Shown here: piece after piece, positions 24,568 to 39,125 of the stretch | Layout of the letters: each line of letters opens with the position of its first letter | How positions within the stretch are numbered: the first letter of the stretch is position 1 | Assembly (NCBI GenBank): GCA_964057225.1 | Contig: OZ059898.1 | Coordinates: 16,779,267 to 16,843,266 of the forward strand | Length of the DNA: 64,000 nucleotides | Direction of reading: 5' to 3' | Origin: Auanema rhodensis | Lineage: Eukaryota > Nematoda > Chromadorea > Rhabditida > Rhabditidae | Notes under the pieces: generated by a model | The model's database searches: none | Seen by the model: the letters and a program-made list of their open reading frames with translations, nothing else | Told to the model about the DNA's origin: nothing | Program-made: the position numbers and the translations under genes

Positions 24568-27500
24568 TTGCCTTGAAAAAAGGAATCTAAAAACATCTAC
24601 TTTCTGCTAAATTATTCTGAAATTTTTCGAAAAAATTTTTGTCAAAATGTTTTTGGAAGCAATTTTGAGTGTACATGGAAACTCAACATACACTAATGCA
24701 TCATTTTTCAAACGATCATAACTAATTTTTGTATTGAGCGTTTCTCAATGTAGTATAGTGCATTCGATGCGGATTTTTAAGCTGCGTCGATCTGTGTTAT
24801 CAGATTTGCGCTAGCTTGAAAATGCACCGAGATATCAACTGATATAAGTTCACACTTATATCCTCGATTTTCACCCTGAAGAATTAATTTTTTCGTTGAA
24901 TAACATTGTCCATCGTCTTTGCCTTGAAAAAAGGAATTTCAAAACATCTACTTTTTGCTAAATTATTCTGAAATTTTTCGAAAAAATTTTTGTCAAAATG
25001 TTTTTGGAAGCAATGTTGAGTGTACATGGAAACTCAACATACACTAATGCATCATTTTTCAAACGATCATAACTAATTTTTGTATTAAGCGTTTCTCAAT
25101 GTAGTATAGTGCATTCGATGCGGATTTTTAAGCTGCGTCGGTCTGTGTTATCAGATTTGCGCTAGCTTAAAAATGCACCGAGATATCAACTGATATAAGT
25201 TCACACTTATATCCTCGATTTTCACCCTGAAGAATTATTTTTTTCGTTGAATAACATTGTCCATCGTCTTTGCCTTGAAAAAAGGAATCTAAAAACATCT
25301 ACTTTCTGCTAAATTATTCTGAAATTTTTCGAAAAAATTTTTGTCAAAATGTTTTTGGAAGCAATTTTGAGTGTACATGGAAACTCAACATACACTAATG
25401 CATCATTTTTCAAACGATCATAACTAATTTTTGTATAAAGCGTTTTTCAATGTAGTATAGTGCATTCGATGCGGATTTTTAAGCTGCGTCGATCTGTGTT
25501 ATCAGATTTGCGCTAGCTTAAAAATGCACCGAGATATCAACTGATATAAGTTCACACTTATATCCTCGATTTTCACCCTGAAGAATTATTTTTTTCGTTG
25601 AATAACATTGTCCATCGTCTTTGCCTTAAAAAAAGGAATCTAAAAACATCTACTTTCTGCTAAATTATTCTGAAATTTTTCGAAAAAATTTTTGTCAAAA
25701 TGTTTTTGGAAGCAATTTTGAGTGTACATGGAAACTCAACATACACTAATGCATCATTTTTCAAACGATCATAACTAATTTTTGTATTGAGCGTTTCTCA
25801 ATGTAGTATAGTGCATTCGATGCGGATTTTTAAGCTGCGTCGATCTGTGTTATCAGATTTGCGCTAGCTTAAAAATGCACCGAGATATCAACTGATATAA
25901 GTTCACACTTATATCCTCGATTTTCACCCTGAAGAATTAATTTTTTCGTTGAATAACATTGTCCATCGTCTTTGCCTTGAAAAAAGGAATTTCAAAACAT
26001 CTACTTTTTGCTAAATTATTCTGAAATTTTTCGAAAAAATTTTTGTCAAAATGTTTTTGGAAGCAATGTTGAGTGTACATGGAAACTCAACATACACTAA
26101 TGCATCATTTTTCAAACGATCATAACTAATTTTTGTATTAAGCGTTTCTCAATGTAGTATAGTGCATTCGATGCGGATTTTTAAGCTGCGTCGATCTGTG
26201 TTATCAGATTTGCGCTAGCTTAAAAATGCACCGAGATATCAACTGATATAAGTTCACACTTATATCCTCGATTTTCACCCTGAAGAATTAATTTTTTCGT
26301 TGAATAACATTGTCCATCGTCATTGCCTTGAAAAAAAGAATTTCAAAACATCTACTTTTTGCTAAATTATTCTGAAATTTTTCGAAAAAATTTTTGTCAA
26401 AATGTTTTTGGAAGCAATGTTGAGTGTACATGGAAACTCAACATACACTAATGCATCATTTTTCAAACGATCATAACTAATTTTTGTATTAAGCGTTTCT
26501 CAATGTAGTATAGTGCATTCGATGCGGATTTTTAAGCTGCGTCGATCTGTGTTATCAGATTTGCGCTAGCTTGAAAATGCACCGAGATATCAACTGATAT
26601 AAGTTCACACTTATATCCTCGATTTTCACCCTGAAGAATTATTTTTTTCGTTGAATAACATTGTTCATCGTCTTTGCCTTAAAAAAAGGAATCTAAAAAC
26701 ATCTACTTTCTGCTAAATTATTCTGAAATTTTTCGAAAAAATTTTTGTCAAAATGTTTTTGGAAGCAATTTTGAGTGTACATGGAAACTCAACATACACT
26801 AATGCATCATTTTTCAAACGATCATAACTAATTTTTGTATTAAGCGTTTCTCAATGTAGTATAGTGCATTCGATGCGGATTTTTAAGCTGCGTCGATCTG
26901 TGTTATCAGATTTGCGCTAGCTTGAAAATGCACCGAGATATCAACTGATATAAGTTCACACTTATATCCTCGATTTTCACCCTGAAGAATTATTTTTTTC
27001 GTTGAATAACATTGTTCATCGTCTTTGCCTTAAAAAAAGGAATCTAAAAACATCTACTTTCTGCTAAATTATTCTGAAATTTTTCGAAAAAATTTTTGTC
27101 AAAATGTTTTTGGAAGCAATTTTGAGTGTACATGGAAACTCAACATACACTAATGCATCATTTTTCAAACGATCATAACTAATTTTTGTATTAAGCGTTT
27201 CTCAATGTAGTATAGTGCATTCGATGCGGATTTTTAAGCTGCGTCGATCTGTGTTATCAGATTTGCGCTAGCTTAAAAATGCACCGAGATATCAACTGAT
27301 ATAAGTTCACACTTATATCCTCGATTTTCACCCTGAAGAATTAATTTTTTCGTTGAATAACATTGTCCATCGTCTTTGCCTTGAAAAAAGGAATTTCAAA
27401 ACATCTACTTTTTGCTAAATTATTCTGAAATTTTTCGAAAAAATTTTTGTCAAAATGTTTTTGGAAGCAATGTTGAGTGTACATGGAAACTCAACATACA

Positions 27501-30500
27501 CTAATGCATCATTTTTCAAACGATCATAACTAATTTTTGTATTAAGCGTTTCTCAATGTAGTATAGTGCATTCGATGCGGATTTTTAAGCTGCGTCGATC
27601 TGTGTTATCAGATTTCCGCTAGCTTAAAAATGCACCGAGATATCAACTGATATAAGTTCACACTTATATCCTCGATTTTCACCCTGAAGAATTAATTTTT
27701 TCGTTGAATAACATTGTCCATCGTCTTTGCCTTGAAAAAAGGAATTTCAAAACATCTACTTTTTGCTAAATTATTCTGAAATTTTTCGAAAAAATTTTTG
27801 TCAAAATGTTTTTGGAAGCAATGTTGAGTGTACATGGAAACTCAACATACACTAATGCATCATTTTTCAAACGATCATAACTAATTTTTGTATTAAGCGT
27901 TTCTCAATGTAGTATAGTGCATTCGATGCGGATTTTTAAGCTGCGTCGATCTGTGTTATCAGATTTGCGCTAGCTTAAAAATGCACCGAGATATCAACTG
28001 ATATAAGTTCACACTTATATCCTCGATTTTCACCCTGAAGAATTATTTTTTTCGTTGAATAACATTGTCCATCGTCTTTGCCTTGAAAAAAGGAATCTAA
28101 AAACATCTACTTTCTGCTAAATTATTCTGAAATTTTTCGAAAAAATTTTTGTCAAAATGTTTTTGGAAGCAATTTTGAGTGTACATGGAAACTCAACATA
28201 CACTAATGCATCATTTTTCAAACGATCATAACTAATTTTTGTATAAAGCGTTTTTCAATGTAGTATAGTGCATTCGATGCGGATTTTTAAGCTGCGTCGA
28301 TCTGTGTTATCAGATTTGCGCTAGCTTAAAAATGCACCGAGATATCAACTGATATAAGTTCACACTTATATCCTCGATTTTCACCCTGAAGAATTAATTT
28401 TTTCGTTGAATAACATTGTCCATCGTCTTTGCCTTGAAAAAAGGAATTTCAAAACATCTACTTTTTGCTAAATTATTCTGAAATTTTTCGAAAAAATTTT
28501 TGTCAAAATGTTTTTGGAAGCAATGTTGAGTGTACATGGAAACTCAACATACACTAATGCATCATTTTTCAAACGATCATAACTAATTTTTGTATTAAGC
28601 GTTTCTCAATGTAGTATAGTGCATTCGATGCGGATTTTTAAGCTGCGTCGATCTGTAATATCAGATTTGCGCTAGCTTAAAAATGCACCGAGATATCAAC
28701 TGATATAAGTTCACACTTATATCCTCGATTTTCACCCTGAAGAATTAATTTTTTCGTTGAATAACATTGTCCATCGTCTTTGCCTTGAAAAAAGGAATTT
28801 CAAAACATCTACTTTTTGCTAAATTATTCTGAAATTTTTCGAAAAAATTTTTGTCAAAATGTTTTTGGAAGCAATGTTGAGTGTACATGGAAACTCAACA
28901 TACACTAATGCATCATTTTTCAAACGATCATAACTAATTTTTGTATTAAGCGTTTCTCAATGTAGTATAGTGCATTCGATGCGGATTTTTAAGCTGCGTC
29001 GATCTGTGTTATCAGATTTGCGCTAGCTTAAAAATGCACCGAGATATCAACTGATATAAGTTCACACTTATATCCTCGATTTTCACCCTGAAGAATTATT
29101 TTTTTCGTTGAATAACATTGTCCATCGTCTTTGCCTTGAAAAAAGGAATCTAAAAACATCTACTTTCTGCTAAATTATTCTGAAATTTTTCGAAAAAATT
29201 TTTGTCAAAATGTTTTTGGAAGCAATTTTGAGTGTACATGGAAACTCAACATACACTAATGCATCATTTTTCAAACGATCATAACTAATTTTTGTATTAA
29301 GCGTTTCTCAATGTAGTATAGTGCATTCGATGCGGATTTTTAAGCTGCGTCGATCTGTGTTATCAGATTTGCGCTAGCTTAAAAATGCACCGAGATATCA
29401 ACTGATATAAGTTCACACTTATATCCTCGATTTTCACCCTGAAGAATTATTTTTTTCGTTGAATAACATTGTCCATCGTCTTTGCCTTGAAAAAAGGAAT
29501 TTCAAAACATCTACTTTTTGCTAAATTATTCTGAAATTTTTCGAAAAAATTTTTGTCAAAATGTTTTTGGAAGCAATGTTGAGTGTACATGGAAACTCAA
29601 CATACACTAATGCATCATTTTTCAAACGATCATAACTAATTTTTGTATTAAGCGTTTCTCAATGTAGTATAGTGCATTCGATGCGGATTTTTAAGCTGCG
29701 TCGATCTGTGTTATCAGATTTGCGCTAGCTTAAAAATGCACCGAGATATCAACTGATATAAGTTCACACTTATATCCTCGATTTTCACCCTGAAGAATTA
29801 ATTTTTTCGTTGAATAACATTGTCCATCGTCATTGCCTTGAAAAAAAGAATTTCAAAACATCTACTTTTTGCTAAATTATTCTGAAATTTTTCGAAAAAA
29901 TTTTTGTCAAAATGTTTTTGGAAGCAATGTTGAGTGTACATGGAAACTCAACATACACTAATGCATCATTTTTCAAACGATCATAACTAATTTTTGTATA
30001 AAGCGTTTTTCAATGTAGTATAGTGCATTCGATGCGGATTTTTAAGCTGCGTCGATCTGTGTTATCAGATTTGCGCTAGCTTAAAAATGCACCGAGATAT
30101 CAACTGATATAAGTTCACACTTATATCCTCGATTTTCACCCTGAAGAATTATTTTTTTCGTTGAATAACATTGTCCATCGTCTTTGCCTTGAAAAAAGGA
30201 ATTTCAAAACATCTACTTTTTGCTAAATTATTCTGAAATTTTTCGAAAAAATTTTTGTCAAAATGTTTTTGGAAGCAATGTTGAGTGTACATGGAAACTC
30301 AACATACACTAATGCATCATTTTTCAAACGATCATAACTAATTTTTGTATTAAGCGTTTCTCAATGTAGTATAGTGCATTCGATGCGGATTTTTAAGCTG
30401 CGTCGATCTGTGTTATCAGATTTGCGCTAGCTTGAAAATGCACCGAGATATCAACTGATATAAGTTCACACTTATATCCTCGATTTTCACCCTGAAGAAT

Positions 30501-33500
30501 TAATTTTTTCGTTGAATAACATTGTCCATCGTCTTTGCCTTGAAAAAAGGAATTTCAAAACATCTACTTTTTGCTAAATTATTCTGAAATTTTTCGAAAA
30601 AATTTTTGTCAAAATGTTTTTGGAAGCAATGTTGAGTGTACATGGAAACTCAACATACACTAATGCATCATTTTTCAAACGATCATAACTAATTTTTGTA
30701 TTAAGCGTTTCTCAATGTAGTATAGTGCATTCGATGCGGATTTTTAAGCTGCGTCGGTCTGTGTTATCAGATTTGCGCTAGCTTAAAAATGCACCGAGAT
30801 ATCAACTGATATAAGTTCACACTTATATCCTCGATTTTCACCCTGAAGAATTATTTTTTTCGTTGAATAACATTGTCCATCGTCTTTGCCTTGAAAAAAG
30901 GAATCTAAAAACATCTACTTTCTGCTAAATTATTCTGAAATTTTTCGAAAAAATTTTTGTCAAAATGTTTTTGGAAGCAATTTTGAGTGTACATGGAAAC
31001 TCAACATACACTAATGCATCATTTTTCAAACGATCATAACTAATTTTTGTATAAAGCGTTTTTCAATGTAGTATAGTGCATTCGATGCGGATTTTTAAGC
31101 TGCGTCGATCTGTGTTATCAGATTTGCGCTAGCTTAAAAATGCACCGAGATATCAACTGATATAAGTTCACACTTATATCCTCGATTTTCACCCTGAAGA
31201 ATTATTTTTTTCGTTGAATAACATTGTCCATCGTCTTTGCCTTAAAAAAAGGAATCTAAAAACATCTACTTTCTGCTAAATTATTCTGAAATTTTTCGAA
31301 AAAATTTTTGTCAAAATGTTTTTGGAAGCAATTTTGAGTGTACATGGAAACTCAACATACACTAATGCATCATTTTTCAAACGATCATAACTAATTTTTG
31401 TATAAAGCGTTTTTCAATGTAGTATAGTGCATTCGATGCGGATTTTTAAGCTGCGTCGATCTGTGTTATCAGATTTGCGCTAGCTTAAAAATGCACCGAG
31501 ATATCAACTGATATAAGTTCACACTTATATCCTCGATTTTCACCCTGAAGAATTATTTTTTTCGTTGAATAACATTGTCCATCGTCTTTGCCTTAAAAAA
31601 AGGAATCTAAAAACATCTACTTTCTGCTAAATTATTCTGAAATTTTTCGAAAAAATTTTTGTCAAAATGTTTTTGGAAGCAATTTTGAGTGTACATGGAA
31701 ACTCAACATACACTAATGCATCATTTTTCAAACGATCATAACTAATTTTTGTATTGAGCGTTTCTCAATGTAGTATAGTGCATTCGATGCGGATTTTTAA
31801 GCTGCGTCGATCTGTGTTATCAGATTTGCGCTAGCTTAAAAATGCACCGAGATATCAACTGATATAAGTTCACACTTATATCCTCGATTTTCACCCTGAA
31901 GAATTAATTTTTTCGTTGAATAACATTGTCCATCGTCTTTGCCTTGAAAAAAGGAATTTCAAAACATCTACTTTTTGCTAAATTATTCTGAAATTTTTCG
32001 AAAAAATTTTTGTCAAAATGTTTTTGGAAGCAATGTTGAGTGTACATGGAAACTCAACATACACTAATGCATCATTTTTCAAACGATCATAACTAATTTT
32101 TGTATTAAGCGTTTCTCAATGTAGTATAGTGCATTCGATGCGGATTTTTAAGCTGCGTCGATCTGTGTTATCAGATTTGCGCTAGCTTAAAAATGCACCG
32201 AGATATCAACTGATATAAGTTCACACTTATATCCTCGATTTTCACCCTGAAGAATTAATTTTTTCGTTGAATAACATTGTCCATCGTCATTGCCTTGAAA
32301 AAAAGAATTTCAAAACATCTACTTTTTGCTAAATTATTCTGAAATTTTTCGAAAAAATTTTTGTCAAAATGTTTTTGGAAGCAATGTTGAGTGTACATGG
32401 AAACTCAACATACACTAATGCATCATTTTTCAAACGATCATAACTAATTTTTGTATTGAGCGTTTCTCAATGTAGTATAGTGCATTCGATGCGGATTTTT
32501 AAGCTGCGTCGATCTGTGTTATCAGATTTGCGCTAGCTTGAAAATGCACCGAGATATCAACTGATATAAGTTCACACTTATATCCTCGATTTTCACCCTG
32601 AAGAATTATTTTTTTCGTTGAATAACATTGTTCATCGTCTTTGCCTTAAAAAAAGGAATCTAAAAACATCTACTTTCTGCTAAATTATTCTGAAATTTTT
32701 CGAAAAAATTTTTGTCAAAATGTTTTTGGAAGCAATTTTGAGTGTACATGGAAACTCAACATACACTAATGCATCATTTTTCAAACGATCATAACTAATT
32801 TTTGTATTAAGCGTTTCTCAATGTAGTATAGTGCATTCGATGCGGATTTTTAAGCTGCGTCGATCTGTGTTATCAGATTTGCGCTAGCTTAAAAATGCAC
32901 CGAGATATCAACTGATATAAGTTCACACTTATATCCTCGATTTTCACCCTGAAGAATTAATTTTTTCGTTGAATAACATTGTCCATCGTCTTTGCCTTGA
33001 AAAAAGGAATTTCAAAACATCTACTTTTTGCTAAATTATTCTGAAATTTTTCGAAAAAATTTTTGTCAAAATGTTTTTGGAAGCAATGTTGAGTGTACAT
33101 GGAAACTCAACATACACTAATGCATCATTTTTCAAACGATCATAACTAATTTTTGTATTAAGCGTTTCTCAATGTAGTATAGTGCATTCGATGCGGATTT
33201 TTAAGCTGCGTCGATCTGTGTTATCAGATTTGCGCTAGCTTAAAAATGCACCGAGATATCAACTGATATAAGTTCACACTTATATCCTCGATTTTCACCC
33301 TGAAGAATTATTTTTTTCGTTGAATAACATTGTCCATCGTCTTTGCCTTAAAAAAAGGAATCTAAAAACATCTACTTTTTGCTAAATTATTCTGAAATTT
33401 TTCGAAAAAATTTTTGTCAAAATGTTTTTGGAAGCAATGTTGAGTGTACATGGAAACTCAACATACACTAATGCATCATTTTTCAAACGATCATAACTAA

Positions 33501-33509
33501 TTTTTGTAT
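24568..33509 (+). repeat. Block 7, second H/F-subtype array
   Basis: About 25 monomers of H and F type. The marker CATCGTCATTG occurs at 26322, 29832, 32289 and then 34746 and 37554; the spacings are 3510, 2457, 2457 and 2808 bp, or 10, 7, 7 and 8 monomers. The part from about 26667 to 30487 duplicates 11575-15395. A second relation within the block uses the rare CGTCGGTCTG (25141 and 30757, 16 monomers apart). In that relation the right copy has gained one H monomer with TATAAAGCG (near 31403). HOR size is therefore fluid here, between 3 and 10 monomers. Confidence 0.9.
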
Positions 33510-36500
33510 AAAGCGTTTTTCAATGTAGTATAGTGCATTCGATGCGGATTTTTAAGCTGCGTCGATCTGTGTTATCAGATTTGCGCTAGCTTAAAAATGC
33601 ACCGAGATATCAACTGATATAAGTTCACACTTATATCCTCGATTTTCACCCTGAAGAATTATTTTTTTCGTTGAATAACATTGTCCATCGTCTTTGCCTT
33701 GAAAAAAGGAATCTAAAAACATCTACTTTCTGCTAAATTATTCTGAAATTTTTCGAAAAAATTTTTGTCAAAATGTTTTTGGAAGCAATTTTGAGTGTAC
33801 ATGGAAACTCAACATACACTAATGCATCATTTTTCAAACGATCATAACTAATTTTTGTATAAAGCGTTTTTCAATGTAGTATAGTGCATTCGATGCGGAT
33901 TTTTAAGCTGCGTCGATCTGTGTTATCAGATTTGCGCTAGCTTAAAAATGCACCGAGATATCAACTGATATAAGTTCACACTTATATCCTCGATTTTCAC
34001 CCTGAAGAATTATTTTTTTCGTTGAATAACATTGTCCATCGTCTTTGCCTTGAAAAAAGGAATCTAAAAACATCTACTTTCTGCTAAATTATTCTGAAAT
34101 TTTTCGAAAAAATTTTTGTCAAAATGTTTTTGGAAGCAATTTTGAGTGTACATGGAAACTCAACATACACTAATGCATCATTTTTCAAACGATCATAACT
34201 AATTTTTGTATAAAGCGTTTTTCAATGTAGTATAGTGCATTCGATGCGGATTTTTAAGCTGCGTCGATCTGTGTTATCAGATTTGCGCTAGCTTAAAAAT
34301 GCACCGAGATATCAACTGATATAAGTTCACACTTATATCCTCGATTTTCACCCTGAAGAATTAATTTTTTCGTTGAATAACATTGTCCATCGTCTTTGCC
34401 TTGAAAAAAGGAATTTCAAAACATCTACTTTTTGCTAAATTATTCTGAAATTTTTCGAAAAAATTTTTGTCAAAATGTTTTTGGAAGCAATGTTGAGTGT
34501 ACATGGAAACTCAACATACACTAATGCATCATTTTTCAAACGATCATAACTAATTTTTGTATTAAGCGTTTCTCAATGTAGTATAGTGCATTCGATGCGG
34601 ATTTTTAAGCTGCGTCGATCTGTGTTATCAGATTTGCGCTAGCTTAAAAATGCACCGAGATATCAACTGATATAAGTTCACACTTATATCCTCGATTTTC
34701 ACCCTGAAGAATTAATTTTTTCGTTGAATAACATTGTCCATCGTCATTGCCTTGAAAAAAAGAATTTCAAAACATCTACTTTTTGCTAAATTATTCTGAA
34801 ATTTTTCGAAAAAATTTTTGTCAAAATGTTTTTGGAAGCAATGTTGAGTGTACATGGAAACTCAACATACACTAATGAATCATTTTTCAAACGATCATAA
34901 CTAATTTTTGTATTGAGCGTTTCTCAATGTAGTATAGTGCATTCGATGCGGATTTTTGAGCTGCGTCGATCTGTGTTATCAGATTTGCGCTAGCTTAAAA
35001 ATGCACCGAGATATCAACTGATATAAGTTCACACTTATATCCTCGATTTTCACCCTGAAGAATTATTTTTTTCGTTGAATAACATTGTTCATCGTCTTTG
35101 CCTTAAAAAAAGGAATCTAAAAACATCTACTTTCTGCTAAATTATTCTGAAATTTTTCGAAAAAATTTTTGTCAAAATGTTTTTGGAAGCAATTTTGAGT
35201 GTACATGGAAACTCAACATACACTAATGAATCATTTTTCAAACGATCATAACTAATTTTTGTATTAAGCGTTTCTCAATGTAGTATAGTGCATTCGATGC
35301 GGATTTTTAAGCTGCGTCGATCTGTGTTATCAGATTTGCGCTAGCTTAAAAATGCACCGAGATATCAACTGATATAAGTTCACACTTATATCCTCGATTT
35401 TCACCCTGAAGAATTAATTTTTTCGTTGAATAACATTGTCCATCGTCTTTGCCTTGAAAAAAGGAATCTAAAAACATTTACTTTTTGCTAAATTATTCTG
35501 AAATTTTTCGAAAAAATTTTTGTCAAAATGTTTTTGGAAGCAATGTTGAGTGTACATGGAAACTCAACATACACTAATGCATCATTTTTCAAACGATCAT
35601 AACTAATTTTTGTATTTAGCGTTTCTCAATGTAGTATAGTGCATTCGATGCAGATTTTTAAGCTGCGTCGATCTGTGTTATCAGATTTGCGCTAGCTTAA
35701 AAATGCACCGAGATATCAACTGATATATGTTCACACTTATATCCTCGATTTTCACCCTGAAGAAATAATTTTTTCGTTGAATAACATTGTCCATCGTCTT
35801 TGCCTTGAAAAAAGGAATCTAAAAACATCTACTTTTTGCTAAATTATTTTGAAATTTTTCGAAAAAATTTTTGTCAAAATGTTTTTGGAAGCAATGTTGA
35901 GTGTACATGGAAACTCAACATACACTAATGCATCATTTTTCAAACGATCATAACTAATTTTTGTATTAAGCGTTTCTCAATGTAGTATAGTGAATTCGAT
36001 GCGGATTTTTAAGCTGCGTCGATCTGTGTTATCAGATTTGCGCTAGCTTAAAAATGCACCGAGATATCAACTGATATAAGTTCACACTTATATCCTCGAT
36101 TTTCACCCTGAAGAAATAATTTTTTCGTTGAATAACATTGTCCATCGTCTTTGCCTTGAAAAAAGGAATCTAAAAACATCTACTTTTTGCTAAATTATTT
36201 TGAAATTTTTCGAAAAAATTTTTGTCAAAATGTTTTTGGAAGCAATGTTGAGTGTACATGGAAACTCAACATACACTAATGCATCATTTTTCAAACGATC
36301 ATAACTACTTTTTGTATAAAGCGTTTTTCAATGTAGTATAGTGCATTCGATGCGGATTTTTAAGCTGCGTCGATCTGTGTTATCAGATTTGCGCTAGCTT
36401 AAAAATGCACCGAGATATCAACTGATATAAGTTCACACTTATATCCTCGATTTTCACCCTGAAGAATTATTTTTTTCGTTGAATAACATTGTCCATCGTC

Positions 36501-39125
36501 TTTGCCTTGAAAAAAGGAATCTAAAAACATCTACTTTCTGCTAAATTATTCTGAAATTTTTCGAAAAAATTTTTGTCAAAATGTTTTTGGAAGCAATTTT
36601 GAGTGTACATGGAAACTCAACATACACTAATGCATCATTTTTCAAACGATCATAACTAATTTTTGTATAAAGCGTTTTTCAATGTAGTATAGTGCATTCG
36701 ATGCGGATTTTTAAGCTGCGTCGATCTGTGTTATCAGATTTGCGCTAGCTTAAAAATGCACCGAGATATCAACTGATATAAGTTCACACTTATATCCTCG
36801 ATTTTCACCCTGAAGAATTATTTTTTTCGTTGAATAACATTGTCCATCGTCTTTGCCTTGAAAAAAGGAATCTAAAAACATCTACTTTCTGCTAAATTAT
36901 TCTGAAATTTTTCGAAAAAATTTTTGTCAAAATGTTTTTGGAAGCAATTTTGAGTGTACATGGAAACTCAACATACACTAATGCATCATTTTTCAAACGA
37001 TCATAACTAATTTTTGTATAAAGCGTTTTTCAATGTAGTATAGTGCATTCGATGCGGATTTTTAAGCTGCGTCGATCTGTGTTATCAGATTTGCGCTAGC
37101 TTAAAAATGCACCGAGATATCAACTGATATAAGTTCACACTTATATCCTCGATTTTCACCCTGAAGAATTAATTTTTTCGTTGAATAACATTGTCCATCG
37201 TCTTTGCCTTGAAAAAAGGAATTTCAAAACATCTACTTTTTGCTAAATTATTCTGAAATTTTTCGAAAAAATTTTTGTCAAAATGTTTTTGGAAGCAATG
37301 TTGAGTGTACATGGAAACTCAACATACACTAATGCATCATTTTTCAAACGATCATAACTAATTTTTGTATTAAGCGTTTCTCAATGTAGTATAGTGCATT
37401 CGATGCGGATTTTTAAGCTGCGTCGATCTGTGTTATCAGATTTGCGCTAGCTTAAAAATGCACCGAGATATCAACTGATATAAGTTCACACTTATATCCT
37501 CGATTTTCACCCTGAAGAATTAATTTTTTCGTTGAATAACATTGTCCATCGTCATTGCCTTGAAAAAAAGAATTTCAAAACATCTACTTTTTGCTAAATT
37601 ATTCTGAAATTTTTCGAAAAAATTTTTGTCAAAATGTTTTTGGAAGCAATGTTGAGTGTACATGGAAACTCAACATACACTAATGAATCATTTTTCAAAC
37701 GATCATAACTAATTTTTGTATTGAGCGTTTCTCAATGTAGTATAGTGCATTCGATGCGGATTTTTGAGCTGCGTCGATCTGTGTTATCAGATTTGCGCTA
37801 GCTTAAAAATGCACCGAGATATCAACTGATATAAGTTCACACTTATATCCTCGATTTTCACCCTGAAGAATTATTTTTTTCGTTGAATAACATTGTTCAT
37901 CGTCTTTGCCTTAAAAAAAGGAATCTAAAAACATCTACTTTCTGCTAAATTATTCTGAAATTTTTCGAAAAAATTTTTGTCAAAATGTTTTTGGAAGCAA
38001 TTTTGAGTGTACATGGAAACTCAACATACACTAATGAATCATTTTTCAAACGATCATAACTAATTTTTGTATTAAGCGTTTCTCAATGTAGTATAGTGCA
38101 TTCGATGCGGATTTTTAAGCTGCGTCGATCTGTGTTATCAGATTTGCGCTAGCTTAAAAATGCACCGAGATATCAACTGATATAAGTTCACACTTATATC
38201 CTCGATTTTCACCCTGAAGAATTAATTTTTTCGTTGAATAACATTGTCCATCGTCTTTGCCTTGAAAAAAGGAATCTAAAAACATTTACTTTTTGCTAAA
38301 TTATTCTGAAATTTTTCGAAAAAATTTTTGTCAAAATGTTTTTGGAAGCAATGTTGAGTGTACATGGAAACTCAACATACACTAATGCATCATTTTTCAA
38401 ACGATCATAACTAATTTTTGTATTTAGCGTTTCTCAATGTAGTATAGTGCATTCGATGCAGATTTTTAAGCTGCGTCGATCTGTGTTATCAGATTTGCGC
38501 TAGCTTAAAAATGCACCGAGATATCAACTGATATATGTTCACACTTATATCCTCGATTTTCACCCTGAAGAAATAATTTTTTCGTTGAATAACATTGTCC
38601 ATCGTCTTTGCCTTGAAAAAAGGAATCTAAAAACATCTACTTTTTGCTAAATTATTTTGAAATTTTTCGAAAAAATTTTTGTCAAAATGTTTTTGGAAGC
38701 AATGTTGAGTGTACATGGAAACTCAACATACACTAATGCATCATTTTTCAAACGATCATAACTAATTTTTGTATTAAGCGTTTCTCAATGTAGTATAGTG
38801 AATTCGATGCGGATTTTTAAGCTGCGTCGATCTGTGTTATCAGATTTGCGCTAGCTTAAAAATGCACCGAGATATCAACTGATATAAGTTCACACTTATA
38901 TCCTCGATTTTCACCCTGAAGAAATAATTTTTTCGTTGAATAACATTGTCCATCGTCTTTGCCTTGAAAAAAGGAATCTAAAAACATCTACTTTTTGCTA
39001 AATTATTTTGAAATTTTTCGAAAAAATTTTTGTCAAAATGTTTTTGGAAGCAATGTTGAGTGTACATGGAAACTCAACATACACTAATGCATCATTTTTC
39101 AAACGATCATAACTACTTTTTGTAT
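33510..39125 (+). repeat. 2808-bp (8-monomer) tandem duplication, two near-identical copies
   Basis: Copy 1 is about 33510-36317 and copy 2 about 36318-39125. Private markers all repeat at exactly 2808 bp: TATTTAGCG (near 35613 and 38421), TGATATATGTTC, CATTTACTTTTTG, GATGAGCTG-like TTTTTGAGCTG (near 34957 and 37765), TAATGAATC, CATCGTCATTG (34746 and 37554), GAATTCG, and AACTACTTTTTG (C at 36308 and 39116). I found no difference between the copies at any marker compared. The junction falls between 36308 and 36318. Likely one of the youngest events in the window. Confidence 0.92.
36151..36501 (+). repeat. Chimeric monomer at the 2808-bp duplication junction
   Basis: The left part is A-type, with GAAAAAAGGAATC, GAAATTTTTCG and the rare AACTACTTTTTG. 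The right part is H-like, with TATAAAGCGTTTTTC, GCATTCG and the ATTATTTTTTT tail. The switch lies between C36308 and A36318, a 10-bp interval at monomer phase about 158-168. The equivalent monomer at the end of copy 2 (starting 38959) keeps AACTAC but continues as TATTAAGCGTTTCTC with GAATTCG, so it shows the unrearranged right side. Confidence 0.87.
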
